Part shown: piece after piece, positions 6,918-14,696 of the stretch
Layout: every line of letters begins with the position of its first letter
Position numbering within the stretch: the stretch's first letter is position 1
From: Clostridiales bacterium UBA1206
GTDB lineage: Bacteria > Bacillota > Clostridia > Oscillospirales > CAG-382
Assembly: GCA_002310055.1 (NCBI GenBank)
Contig: DBXS01000013.1
Coordinates: 23,409 to 51,307 of the forward strand
Reading direction: 5' to 3'
Length of the DNA: 27,899 nucleotides
Position numbers and translations under genes: made by a program
The notes under the pieces: model-generated
Seen by the model: the letters and a program-made list of their open reading frames with translations, nothing else
What the model was told of the DNA's origin: nothing
Database searches by the model: none

Positions 6918-7430
6918 TTAATCGATTTTCTCAACGTATCCACTAACATCAACTATCCGGACTGAATTGCACACAACTTTTGTTGCGTAAAGATTCATAT
7001 TCGATCCTTGTGTCAAATCAAGGACTGAATCTGTTTTTGAACCGCTGCCTCGCCCACCGGCATTAAGAGTACATCTTATGGTGTGAGTAAAATCCTTGGT
7101 TCCGCCTTTTTTTAGATAAGCGGTTCCTCGTACTTCGACTGTTACAACCGCATAAACATATTCGTATCTACTATTTGCACCTTCAACAGAAATAGTGGAC
7201 GTAACCGATTTATACGCTAAATTGCTAGTGTCTAGATGATCACCGTAACAACGCGCAATCACGTTTAAATAATAACTGCAGTTGCTTGTTGTCAATTCTA
7301 TTCTTTTGCTTGTTTTTGAGGATGACGTGCCATTGTTGGAGCCAGAAAAACTACACGAAGTTGAAGAAACTATTGTAGCAGTGCATAACAATACTGTGAG
7401 GAAAATGCGAAAAACTTTTTTAACTTTCAT
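6918..7430 (-). CDS. Small putative lipoprotein, unknown function
   Basis: A 170-residue protein with an N-terminal signal: basic MKVKK, hydrophobic core, then a lipobox-like STSC with cysteine 27. The lipobox is weak, so a plain signal peptide is possible. A serine/threonine/glycine-rich linker follows, then a beta-rich domain (about 45-170) with alternating hydrophobic strands. I do not recognise the domain. The start is supported by AAGGAG 7 bases upstream. The gene is AT-richer than the operons on either side. It is divergent from an XRE regulator gene and shares a 212-bp intergenic region with it, so control by that regulator is likely. Confidence 0.75.
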   Translation of the reverse strand: MKVKKVFRIFLTVLLCTATIVSSTSCSFSGSNNGTSSSKTSKRIELTTSNCSYYLNVIARCYGDHLDTSNLAYKSVTSTISVEGANSRYEYVYAVVTVEVRGTAYLKKGGTKDFTHTIRCTLNAGGRGSGSKTDSVLDLTQGSNMNLYATKVVCNSVRIVDVSGYVEKID

Positions 7431-7551
7431 TGCCTTTCTCCTTAATAATATAGCCTAATACTATGAAAAGTTCATTGAATCCGTTTGTATAGCCTATCAA
7501 AACGAGCACTTTTGCAGCTAGCTGATAAATAAACTTATGTCGTATTGGCTT

Positions 7552-7627
7552 ATTGACATTTAGTGAATGTCATCACGTGCTTTATAATATCATATAATTT
7601 ACAAAATGTCAAGCACTAAATGTCAAT
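7552..7627. promoter_or_regulatory. Shared operator region between lipoprotein and XRE genes
   Basis: A perfect 14-base inverted repeat, ATTGACATTTAGTG (7552-7565) and CACTAAATGTCAAT (7614-7627), frames the region. The half-site AATGTCA occurs at 7566-7572, 7605-7611 and 7619-7625, and TGACATT at 7554-7560, the last pairing with 7566-7572 as a TGACATT-N5-AATGTCA dyad. On the minus strand TTGACA (7607-7612) and TATTAT (7584-7589) have 17-base spacing and could drive the lipoprotein. Plus-strand TATAAT boxes at 7583 and 7593 could serve the regulator, but no good -35 is seen. Confidence 0.65.
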
Positions 7628-7642
7628 GCTGAGGTGAAAACC

Positions 7643-7891
7643 ATGTTCATTAATAAATCAAAGGACGGAAAAAATAACATTTGCGGTGTTAAAATAGCAA
7701 AGTTCAGAAAAGAATTAAAAATATCGCAGCGTATGCTTGCCGACAGATTACAGATTGCTGGGCTTGATGTTGATAAAAACGCCATTCAGCGTATTGAAGC
7801 AGGGAAAAGATTTGTTACTGACATTGAACTGCTTGCTTTTTGCAAGGTTTTGGGTAAAAAGCTTTATGATCTGCTTGATGAACAAAACTAA
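7643..7891 (+). CDS. XRE-family HTH transcriptional regulator
   Basis: An 82-residue protein that is almost entirely one Cro/C1-type helix-turn-helix domain: GVKIAKFRKELKISQRMLADRL forms the first two helices, DKNAIQRIEAGKRFV the recognition helix and turn, and LLAFCKVLGKKLYDLL the last helices. It has no effector domain, so it probably acts as a simple dimeric repressor. The ATG at 7643 is preferred to the GTG at 7634, because the GTG lies within the ribosome binding site GAGGTG (7631-7636). The operator repeats run up to 16 bases before the start, which suggests autoregulation. The AT-rich composition is unlike that of the nearby housekeeping genes. Confidence 0.9.
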   Translation: MFINKSKDGKNNICGVKIAKFRKELKISQRMLADRLQIAGLDVDKNAIQRIEAGKRFVTDIELLAFCKVLGKKLYDLLDEQN

Positions 7892-7948
7892 CGTTGAAGC
7901 GTAAAGCATGACATTCTGACCGCCGACAAATGGTGGTGATCCAACTTG

Positions 7949-7980
7949 AATCAACCCAAAAGTAAAGAATGGGTTGGATT
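7949..7980. other. Imperfect hairpin in the XRE-uraA interval
   Basis: AATCAACCCA (7949-7958) can pair with TGGGTTGGATT (7970-7980), with one bulged G and an 11-base loop. No T-run follows on either strand, so it is not a convincing terminator. The rest of 7892-8000 shows no gene. Confidence 0.35.
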
Positions 7981-8001
7981 GTTCATGAGTCCGGATTCCG
8001 T

Positions 8002-8049
8002 ACAAACAAATCTCCCGAAAAGTCTTGCGGCTTTTCGGGAGACGTTTTT
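8002..8049. terminator. Terminator between XRE and uraA (probably bidirectional)
   Basis: A 14-bp stem (8011-8024 with 8029-8042, loop TTGC, one G-T pair) with GTTTTT after it on the plus strand and a weaker ATTTGTTTGT after it on the minus strand. It lies 43 bases past the uraA stop. Its first 21 bases (8002-8022) repeat 6707-6727 exactly. Confidence 0.75.
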
Positions 8050-8084
8050 ATTCGTTATATCGCTTGTTTGAATTGTTCCTGCTT

Positions 8085-9512
8085 TTATTTTGTTTCGTCT
8101 TTCTTTTTGCCGGAAAGCATCACGTTGGTGAGGATACCGAGTATCAGAGCGCAGGCGATGGAAGTGATCGTGACCTGGCCGAAGCTGACCGCGAGTCCGC
8201 CGATACCGGCTATAAGGATGACGGAGACCACGAAGAGGTTCTTATTGTCTTCGAGGTTGACTTTCTGGATCATCTTGAGACCGGAGACCGCGATGAATCC
8301 GTACAGAGCCATGCACACGCCGCCCATCACGCAGGAGGGGATGGAGTTGACGAACGCCACGAACGGAGCGAAGAAGGCTATGAGGATTGCGCCGATAGCC
8401 GCGGTGAAGATGGTGACGACCGAGGCGTTGCCGGTGATGGCGACGCAGGCGATCGATTCACCGTAGGTGGTGTTGGGGCAGCCGCCGAAGAGCGCGCCGG
8501 CCATGGAGCCGACGCCGTCGCCGAGCAGAGTTCTGTGGAGACCGGGATCTTCAAGAAGGTCTTTTTTGATTATGGAGGAGATGTTCTTGTGGTCGGCTAT
8601 ATGTTCGGCGAACACGACGAACGCCACGGGGACGTAAGCCATTGCGATGGTGCCGAGATAGCCCCAGTTTTCGGAAAGCACTTTGAAGCCGTCTTTGATG
8701 TTGAGGAAGGTGAAATCGGGGACGGTGAGGAAGGTCTTGAGCCCGACGCCGTCGGCTGCGAGAGCTTTAAGAGGATCGAAGTTGATTATCATCAGGGCCT
8801 GCGTATCGGTCGCGTTGCCGATGAGAGTGAGTATGGTCGCGAACACATAGCCCGCAAGGATACCGATAATGAAGGGGATCAGGCGGAACATGCTCTTGCG
8901 CTTGGTGTAGACCGAGCAGATCATGGTGACTGCGAGAGTCACGAGACCGACGAGGATGGCGATCCTGGAATCGCCGCCTGCGGGAGCGGTCTGAAGATCG
9001 CCTATAGCGTTGCCGGCGAGCGAAAGACCGATGATGGCGACCGTGGGGCCTATGACGACCGCGGGCATAAGTTTGTTGAGCCATTTGACGCCGGCGAATT
9101 TAACTATGATCGCGATGACTACGTAAACGAGACCGGCGAAGATCGCGCCTATGATGAGGCCGAGATAACCGACCGACATCGAAACGGCGCCGGCGAAAGC
9201 AGCGGTCATGGAGCCGAGGAACGCGAACGAGGAGCCGAGGAACACGGGACTGCGGAATTTGGTGAACAGGAGGTACACTATTGTACCGACGCCTGCGCCG
9301 AACAGAGCGGCGGCGGGGCTCATCTGAGCGGTGAATTCCCAGGTTATTTTGCCTTCTTCAATCAGGCCTGCAACGTTGCCGTTGATGATGACGGGCACCA
9401 CGAGGGTCGCCGCCATTATGGCGAGCAGCTGCTGGATCGCAAAGATGATCGTGGATAGGAACGGAGGTCTGTCTTTGATCTGGTAGATGAGGTTGTTTTG
9501 CGCTTTGTCCAT
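8085..9512 (-). CDS. uraA: Uracil permease (NCS2 family)
   Basis: A 475-residue transporter with about 14 hydrophobic segments that imports uracil with protons across the cytoplasmic membrane. Family marks are the AEHIADHKN block (302-310), whose glutamate binds uracil in UraA, and GGCPNTTYGES (343-353) with the second conserved glutamate. The C-terminal KKKDETK tail is cytoplasmic. The start has AAGGAG 8 bases upstream. It lies 16 bases after pyrR and is co-transcribed with it, so expression should fall when UMP or UTP is plentiful through PyrR attenuation. Confidence 0.96.
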   Translation of the reverse strand: MDKAQNNLIYQIKDRPPFLSTIIFAIQQLLAIMAATLVVPVIINGNVAGLIEEGKITWEFTAQMSPAAALFGAGVGTIVYLLFTKFRSPVFLGSSFAFLGSMTAAFAGAVSMSVGYLGLIIGAIFAGLVYVVIAIIVKFAGVKWLNKLMPAVVIGPTVAIIGLSLAGNAIGDLQTAPAGGDSRIAILVGLVTLAVTMICSVYTKRKSMFRLIPFIIGILAGYVFATILTLIGNATDTQALMIINFDPLKALAADGVGLKTFLTVPDFTFLNIKDGFKVLSENWGYLGTIAMAYVPVAFVVFAEHIADHKNISSIIKKDLLEDPGLHRTLLGDGVGSMAGALFGGCPNTTYGESIACVAITGNASVVTIFTAAIGAILIAFFAPFVAFVNSIPSCVMGGVCMALYGFIAVSGLKMIQKVNLEDNKNLFVVSVILIAGIGGLAVSFGQVTITSIACALILGILTNVMLSGKKKDETK

Positions 9513-9528
9513 TTTTTATTCTCCTTTT

Positions 9529-10062
9529 CTAACCTAAAATTACCACTTCTTTTTGCCCATCGTATTCGGGGACGCGGACGGCGATTATCTCTTTGCGCGA
9601 CGTGGGTACGTTTTTGCCTACGTAATCGCCCCTTATGGGCAATTCGCGGTGACCGCGGTCTACGAGCACGGCGAGCTGGATCTTCTGCGGTCTGCCCAGC
9701 GCTATCACCGCGTCCATGGCGGCGCGCGCCGTTCTGCCGGTATAAAGCACGTCGTCAACTATTATTACGGTCTTTCCTTCCACGTCAAAATCCACATCCG
9801 TGTGGTTCAGCGACGGATCGAGTGCCTGTTTCCCCAGATCGTCGCGGTAAAACGTGATGTCCAGCGTGCCGGTGTAAAGCGTTATGTCCGAAAGCTTTTT
9901 TAAGTTTTCGGCTATCTGCGCCGCCAGCGTGGCGCCGCGCCGCAGCACTCCCACTATGCACAGCTCTTTCGCATCCGGATTCCGTTCCAGGATCTCGTGC
10001 GATATTCTCATAAGCGCTCTGTCCACCGATTCGGCGTTCATGATCCTGGATCTTTCTTCCAT
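9529..10062 (-). CDS. pyrR: PyrR: pyrimidine attenuation regulator / uracil phosphoribosyltransferase
   Basis: A 177-residue protein of normal length. The PRPP-binding loop VIIVDDVLYTGRTAR is at about 99-113, and LRRGATLA and DITFYRDDL are conserved PyrR blocks. PyrR binds pyr leader RNA when UMP is high and favours the terminator; many members also convert uracil and PRPP to UMP. The start at 10062 gives the family length and has AAAGGAA 7 bases upstream; the frame stays open upstream into the attenuator but is not coding there. The stop is TAG, followed at once by the uraA ribosome binding site. This shows that TAG ends translation in this genome. Confidence 0.96.
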   Translation of the reverse strand: MEERSRIMNAESVDRALMRISHEILERNPDAKELCIVGVLRRGATLAAQIAENLKKLSDITLYTGTLDITFYRDDLGKQALDPSLNHTDVDFDVEGKTVIIVDDVLYTGRTARAAMDAVIALGRPQKIQLAVLVDRGHRELPIRGDYVGKNVPTSRKEIIAVRVPEYDGQKEVVILG

Positions 10063-10088
10063 TTTACCGTTCCTTTCCAAAGAGCAAC

Positions 10089-10121
10089 AAAAAACGCGCC
10101 CTTTTCGAATGCAAGGGCGCG
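10089..10121 (-). terminator. Attenuator terminator of the pyrR-uraA leader
   Basis: On the minus strand CGCGCCCTT and AAGGGCGCG form a 9-bp stem (10113-10121 with 10095-10103) followed by six T. It lies between the promoter and pyrR, downstream of the PyrR-binding hairpin, which is the standard position for the attenuator. Confidence 0.9.
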
Positions 10122-10163
10122 GCAAAACGGCAGACTTTCGTCACCACGTTGGAATAACATCTT

Positions 10164-10184
10164 GCCGGCGTCTCTGCACCTGCT
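10164..10184 (-). promoter_or_regulatory. PyrR-binding hairpin in the pyr leader
   Basis: On the minus strand GGTG and CGCC close a CAGAGA hexaloop (loop at 10171-10176). An outer GC pairing is separated by an A-G mismatch. The CAGAGA loop in a purine-bulged stem is the known PyrR recognition element. When PyrR-UMP binds here, the downstream terminator should form. Confidence 0.8.
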
Positions 10185-10211
10185 TAAAGAATGTGTTTCA
10201 GGTCGTAAATG

Positions 10212-10240
10212 ATATTATCATATAATTCGGCGCTTGTCAA
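10212..10240 (-). promoter_or_regulatory. Promoter of the pyrR-uraA operon
   Basis: On the minus strand TTGACA (10235-10240) and TAATAT (10212-10217) have 17-base spacing. About 150 bases of leader, with PyrR hairpin and attenuator, separate it from the pyrR start. Confidence 0.85.
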
Positions 10241-10309
10241 GGGATTTTTGCGCTTTTTTGCAAGAATGTAAAAAATGTATAGCAAAAACCAAAAAACAAC
10301 TCTTTCGGC

Positions 10310-10338
10310 TTGACAAAATCAACTAAAAATGCTAATAT
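10310..10338 (+). promoter_or_regulatory. Promoter of the minD-like operon
   Basis: TTGACA (10310-10315) and TAATAT (10333-10338) have 17-base spacing, with the start codon 35 bases downstream. It is back to back with the pyrR promoter. It may serve the whole run of genes to acpP, although internal promoters cannot be excluded. Confidence 0.8.
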
Positions 10339-10372
10339 AAGCCGAATATATATATTAAGGAGAGGTTTGCTT

Positions 10373-11170
10373 ATGGGACGCGTGCTTTTTATTACGTCTT
10401 TTAAAGGCGGTGTGGGCAAGACCACGGTTTCGGCAAATCTTTCCGCCCTGCTCGCACGGATGGGTCACCGTGTGCTCGCCGTCGACGGCGATATGGGAAT
10501 GCGCTGTATGGATATGGCGCTGGGCGACGAAAGCGGCTGCGTTTACAGCGTCGCCGACGTGCTCGCCGGCGTCTGCCCGCCCGAGCGCGCCGTGGTCGAA
10601 AGCGGCTCGGTCAAGGGCCTGTACTTTATGGCGTCCCCGGCGCAGAAGCCCGATACGATTCCCGACCGCGAAAAATTCCTTTCGCTCTTCCGCAAACTGC
10701 GTGAAGAATACGATTACGTCATAATAGATTCCTCGGCGGAAGAAACGCCGTATTACCTTTCGTTCGCCGCCTGCGCCGACGACGCCGTCGTGGTGTGTAT
10801 GCACCAGTCGATATCGGTGCGCGCCGCCGAAAAGACGGGGCTCAGGCTCCAGGATATGGGTTTCCGCTCGGTGCGCCTTGCGGTCAACTGCTACCGCGCG
10901 TCCCTTGCGCGCGCCGGCGAGCTTCCCACCGTGGCGCAGATGATAGACGGCAGCGCGATAAGGCTCATAGGCGTCATCCCGCGCGACGACAACGTCGTCA
11001 TCGACCAGGAGCGCGGCCTCACCGCGTTCGGCGCCGGCAGAAGAAGAGTTTCGGCATACGAAGCGGCGCTTTACAATATCGCCTGCCGCGTCACCGGCGA
11101 AAACGTCCCGCTCCTTTACAACGTGGACCCGCCCAAAAACAAAAAACGTTATCCCCGCGTAAACGGGTGA
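10373..11170 (+). CDS. MinD/ParA-family ATPase
   Basis: A 265-residue SIMIBI-class ATPase. The deviant Walker A box KGGVGKTT with its signature lysine is at 11-18, VLAVDGDMGMRCMDMALG follows, and the Walker B region is DYVIIDSSAE. This pattern is closest to MinD, which positions the septum through a membrane-ATP cycle. The C-terminus (NKKRYPRVNG) does not look like the amphipathic membrane-targeting helix of MinD, and no minC or minE lies nearby. It could therefore be a MinD relative with another role, such as a FlhG/ParA-like positioning factor. The ATG at 10373 has AAGGAGAGG upstream with good spacing; an earlier in-frame TTG at 10310 is the -35 box itself. It starts a 13-gene run and is followed by the methylglyoxal-synthase-like gene, 22 bases away. 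Confidence 0.88.
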   Translation: MGRVLFITSFKGGVGKTTVSANLSALLARMGHRVLAVDGDMGMRCMDMALGDESGCVYSVADVLAGVCPPERAVVESGSVKGLYFMASPAQKPDTIPDREKFLSLFRKLREEYDYVIIDSSAEETPYYLSFAACADDAVVVCMHQSISVRAAEKTGLRLQDMGFRSVRLAVNCYRASLARAGELPTVAQMIDGSAIRLIGVIPRDDNVVIDQERGLTAFGAGRRRVSAYEAALYNIACRVTGENVPLLYNVDPPKNKKRYPRVNG

Positions 11171-11192
11171 ACATACATTCCGGAGGTAGAAT

Positions 11193-11606
11193 ATGGAAAT
11201 AGCCATTATATCAAGCGATACCAAAAAACTCTTAGTCACCGAATTCTGCATGGCTTACTGCGGCATTCTCAGCCGCCATCATCTTTGCGCGACGGCGACG
11301 ACCGGAAAGTATATCACCGACGCCACGGGGCTGGTAATAGAAAAACTGCTCACCGGTTCGCGCGGGGGGATCGACCAGATCGCGTCGCGTATCACCTATA
11401 ACGAGATCGACCTGCTTTTGTATTTCGGCGATCCCACGCACGAGATGAGCTATCTCGAAAACGAGATGAACATCATCCGCCTGTGCGATATGAACAACGT
11501 CCCCGTGGCGACTAATATCGCCTCCGCCGAGGCGCTCATCTTCGCGCTCGAGCGCGGCGACCTCGACTGGCGCGAAAACATACGGAAAGAAGGCCGCAGG
11601 ATATGA
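11193..11606 (+). CDS. Methylglyoxal synthase-like protein, catalytic residues apparently lost
   Basis: A 137-residue single-domain protein with the MGS fold pattern: AIISSDTKK at the N-terminus, ATATTG and DATGLVIEKLL, then GSRGGIDQIASRI, LLLYFGDP and RLCDMNNVPVATNIASAE. True enzymes convert dihydroxyacetone phosphate to methylglyoxal. Aligned by eye with E. coli and B. subtilis sequences from memory, His19 becomes Ser8, the base Asp71 (GGDQQ) becomes Ile (GGIDQ), His98 becomes Tyr and Asp101 becomes Asn. Asp20 and Lys23 are kept. The phosphate-binding frame therefore remains while the chemistry is probably gone. It may be a ligand-sensing relative or simply a diverged enzyme. GGAGG precedes the ATG. 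The stop overlaps the hisS start. Confidence 0.8.
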   Translation: MEIAIISSDTKKLLVTEFCMAYCGILSRHHLCATATTGKYITDATGLVIEKLLTGSRGGIDQIASRITYNEIDLLLYFGDPTHEMSYLENEMNIIRLCDMNNVPVATNIASAEALIFALERGDLDWRENIRKEGRRI

Positions 11607-12859
11607 GTATCAAAAAACCGCGCGGCACTTCCGACATCCTCCCCGCCGAGATCCCGGCGTGGCGGTTCGTCGAGGAAGTCTGCCGCAGACAGGCGGCGAT
11701 ATACGGATTTTCCGAGATCCGGTTCCCCACCTTTGAATGCACCGAGCTTTTTGCGCGCGGAGTGGGCGGCACCACCGATATCGTGCAGAAAGAGATGTAC
11801 ACTTTTACCGATAAAGACGAGCGCAGCATGACGCTCCGCCCCGAAGGCACCGCCTGCGTCTGCCGCAGCGTGGTCGAAAACGGGCTTTACGCCGGCGCGC
11901 TCCCGCTCAAACTTTTTTATCTTTCAAATTTCTTCCGCTACGAAAAACCGCAGGCGGGCAGAACGCGTGAATTTTTCCAGTTCGGCTGCGAATGCTTCGG
12001 GCCTTCCACCCCGCAGGCCGACGCCGAGGCCATACTGCTCGGCGATTCGGTCATCCGCGGATTGGGCATAAAGGGCTGCGTGCTGCACCTCAATTCCATC
12101 GGCTGCGCCGACTGCCGTCCGGCGTACCGCGCGGCTTTAAAGGAATATTTCGCTTCGCACTACGGCGAACTGTGCGACACCTGCCGCTCGAGACTCGACA
12201 CCAATCCGCTGCGCATACTCGACTGCAAGTCGCCCGTGTGCTCGGCGATCGCCGACGGCGCGCCAAGGACGACCGACCACCTGTGCGAAAACTGCCGCGC
12301 GCACTACGAAGAACTCAAATCCATACTCGCGCAGTCGGGCGTGGAATATATTGAAGATCCGCGCTGCGTCCGCGGGCTCGACTATTACACCGGCACGGTG
12401 TTCGAATTCGTTCACGGCGGAATAGGCGCCCAGGCGGCGCTCGGCGGCGGCGGAAGATACAACGGGCTCATAGCCGAACTCGGCGGTCCGGAACTGCCGG
12501 CGATCGGCTTTGCGCTGGGGCTTTCGCGCCTCATAATGGCTATGGAAGCCGAAAACGCCCAACTGCCGGCAGACGGCGAAGGTTCGCTGTATATAGCTCC
12601 GCTGGGCGGCGACGCCGTTTCGGCGGCGACTCTGCTGTGCCAGCAGCTCCGCACGCGCGGCGTTAAGTGCGAGACCGATATCACCGGCCGCAGCGCCAAA
12701 GCGCAGCTCAAGTACGCCGACAAAAGCGGGCACACGTATGTTGCGGTCATAGGCACCGACGAGCTCGCCGCGGGAAAATGCGAGCTCAAGAACCTGCGCA
12801 CCGGCGAAAAGACCGAAATCGCGCTCGACGCGGATTCGCTCGCCGCGGCGGTAAAATGA
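11603..12859 (+). CDS. hisS: Histidine--tRNA ligase
   Basis: A 418-residue class II synthetase that charges tRNA-His. Motif 2 lies in FFRYEKPQAGRTREFFQFG, LRPEGTA is the class II substrate block, the histidine-specific LDYYTGTVFEF is at about 256-266, and motif 3 is in the segment with LGGGGRYNGL. The C-terminal anticodon-binding domain starts near residue 325. The length is normal. It starts with an ATGA overlap with the preceding gene, and aspS follows, a very common pair in Bacillota. Confidence 0.97.
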   Translation: MSIKKPRGTSDILPAEIPAWRFVEEVCRRQAAIYGFSEIRFPTFECTELFARGVGGTTDIVQKEMYTFTDKDERSMTLRPEGTACVCRSVVENGLYAGALPLKLFYLSNFFRYEKPQAGRTREFFQFGCECFGPSTPQADAEAILLGDSVIRGLGIKGCVLHLNSIGCADCRPAYRAALKEYFASHYGELCDTCRSRLDTNPLRILDCKSPVCSAIADGAPRTTDHLCENCRAHYEELKSILAQSGVEYIEDPRCVRGLDYYTGTVFEFVHGGIGAQAALGGGGRYNGLIAELGGPELPAIGFALGLSRLIMAMEAENAQLPADGEGSLYIAPLGGDAVSAATLLCQQLRTRGVKCETDITGRSAKAQLKYADKSGHTYVAVIGTDELAAGKCELKNLRTGEKTEIALDADSLAAAVK

Positions 12860-12896
12860 TAATTTTTTTCGTTTAACGAAAGGACATATACACGTT

Positions 12897-14672
12897 ATGG
12901 CTGAATTTTTAGGCAATTCCAGAAGAACGGCTTACTGCGGCACCGTAAGGGAAGACCGCATAGGCGAAACGCTCACCGTAGCCGGCTGGTGTCAGCGCCG
13001 CCGAGACCTCGGCCAGCTCATTTTCATCGACCTGCGCGACAGGACCGGCATAGTCCAGCTCGCGTTCGACGACAGCACCGACCGCGCCGTGTTCGAAAAG
13101 GCGTCGTCGGTCAGGAGCGAATTCGTACTCGTCGCCGAAGGCGTCGTGCGCGAACGTTCTTCCAAGAACCCCAACATCCCTACTGGCAATATAGAAATTT
13201 TCGTCACCTCGCTCAAGATCGTGGGCGAAAGCGAAACGCCTCCCTTTGAGATACTCGATAACACCAACGTGAGCGAGGACCTGCGGCTCAAATACCGCTA
13301 TCTCGACCTGCGCCGTCCGTCTTTGATGAACAACATCATCTTCCGTCACAAGGTCGCCAAGATCACGCGCGATTACTTTGACGAAAACGGATTCATCGAG
13401 ATCGAAACGCCGATGCTCATCAAATCCACGCCCGAAGGCGCGCGCGACTATCTCGTCCCCTCGCGCATACACAAGGGCTCGTTCTACGCGCTGCCGCAGT
13501 CGCCGCAGCTTTACAAGCAGCTCTGCATGGTCGCCGGTTTCGACCGCTACGTCCAGCTCGCGCGCTGCTTCCGCGACGAAGACCTGCGCGCCGACAGACA
13601 GCCGGAGTTCACGCAGATAGACGTCGAGATGTCTTTTGTGGACGTGGACGACATCCAGAATATGGCGGAAGGGTATATCAAAAGGCTGTTCAAAGAGGCG
13701 CTTGGCGTGGATATCGAAACGCCCATTCCGCGCTACACTTATAAAGAAGTTATGGAACGTTTCGGCAGCGACAAGCCCGACCTCAGGTTCGGCATGGAGC
13801 TTATCGACCTTTCCGAAACGGTCAGAGGCACCCAGTTCCCCGTGTTCGCTTCCGCGCTTGCGGAAGGCGGCTCGGTCAGGTGCATCAACGCCGAAGGCGG
13901 CGCAGAAAAGCTCACGCGCAAAGAGCTGGACAAGCTCACCGAATACGCCAAGGGCTGCGGCGCAAAGGGACTTTGCTGGCTCAAGTTCGGTCACGACGGC
14001 GTTTCGGGCTCGTTCCTCAAAGCGGTGACTCCCGAAGAAATTGAAGCCATAAAACAAAAAGCCGCCGCCCGCGAAGGCGACGTGCTGCTCATACTCGCCG
14101 ACGGCAACGACGCCAACGTGCTGCCCACGCTGGGACTTCTGAGACTGCGCGTGGCGGAAAAGCTCGAGCTCGAACGCAAGGGCTACAAGTTCCTGTGGGT
14201 GGTCGAATTCCCGTTCTTCGAATTCGATAAAGAAGCGGGCGAATGGGTGGCCATGCATCATCCGTTCACTTCGCCGCTCGACGAATGTATAGAATATTTA
14301 GAGACCGATAAAGGCAAGGTCCGCGCCAAGGCGTACGACCTGGTGCTAAACGGCATAGAACTTTCCAGCGGCTCCATCCGCATAACCAACCCGGCGCTCC
14401 AGGCTAAGATATTCCGTCTGCTGGGTCTCACGGACGAGGAAGCCAAAAAGAAATTCGGCTATCTGCTGGAAGCGTTCCGCTACGGCGCGCCTCCTCACGG
14501 CGGCCTGGCGATAGGGCTCGACCGTTTGGTGATGCAGATGCTGGGCGCCGGCAGCCTTCGCGACGTCGTCGCGTACCCCAAGGTGCAGAACGCCAGCGAG
14601 CTTATGACCGAAAGCCCAGCGGAAGTACCGCAGAAAGCGCTCGACGATCTGGGCATAGCCATAAAACAGTGA
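12897..14672 (+). CDS. aspS: Aspartate--tRNA ligase, bacterial type
   Basis: A 591-residue class II synthetase. The N-terminal OB-fold anticodon domain holds GWCQRRRDLGQLIFIDLRDR. Motif 2 is FRDEDLRADRQPEFTQID, a bacterial GAD insertion covers the middle, and motif 3 is GLAIGLDRLVMQ followed by the conserved LRDVVAYPK. Known non-discriminating bacterial forms often carry His where this one has Leu in RRRDLG, so an Asp-specific enzyme is more likely; this inference rests on one residue. AAAGGA lies upstream. The hisS-aspS gap is 37 bases with no clear terminator. Confidence 0.97.
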   Translation: MAEFLGNSRRTAYCGTVREDRIGETLTVAGWCQRRRDLGQLIFIDLRDRTGIVQLAFDDSTDRAVFEKASSVRSEFVLVAEGVVRERSSKNPNIPTGNIEIFVTSLKIVGESETPPFEILDNTNVSEDLRLKYRYLDLRRPSLMNNIIFRHKVAKITRDYFDENGFIEIETPMLIKSTPEGARDYLVPSRIHKGSFYALPQSPQLYKQLCMVAGFDRYVQLARCFRDEDLRADRQPEFTQIDVEMSFVDVDDIQNMAEGYIKRLFKEALGVDIETPIPRYTYKEVMERFGSDKPDLRFGMELIDLSETVRGTQFPVFASALAEGGSVRCINAEGGAEKLTRKELDKLTEYAKGCGAKGLCWLKFGHDGVSGSFLKAVTPEEIEAIKQKAAAREGDVLLILADGNDANVLPTLGLLRLRVAEKLELERKGYKFLWVVEFPFFEFDKEAGEWVAMHHPFTSPLDECIEYLETDKGKVRAKAYDLVLNGIELSSGSIRITNPALQAKIFRLLGLTDEEAKKKFGYLLEAFRYGAPPHGGLAIGLDRLVMQMLGAGSLRDVVAYPKVQNASELMTESPAEVPQKALDDLGIAIKQ

Positions 14673-14696
14673 TACGACCGCAGAAAGGATTTGCAT

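Noticed and set aside
8025..9458. 477-codon open frame opposite uraA, rich in Asp, Glu and Gly
   Set aside because: It is the antisense shadow of a membrane protein gene; uraA has clear family motifs and start signals.
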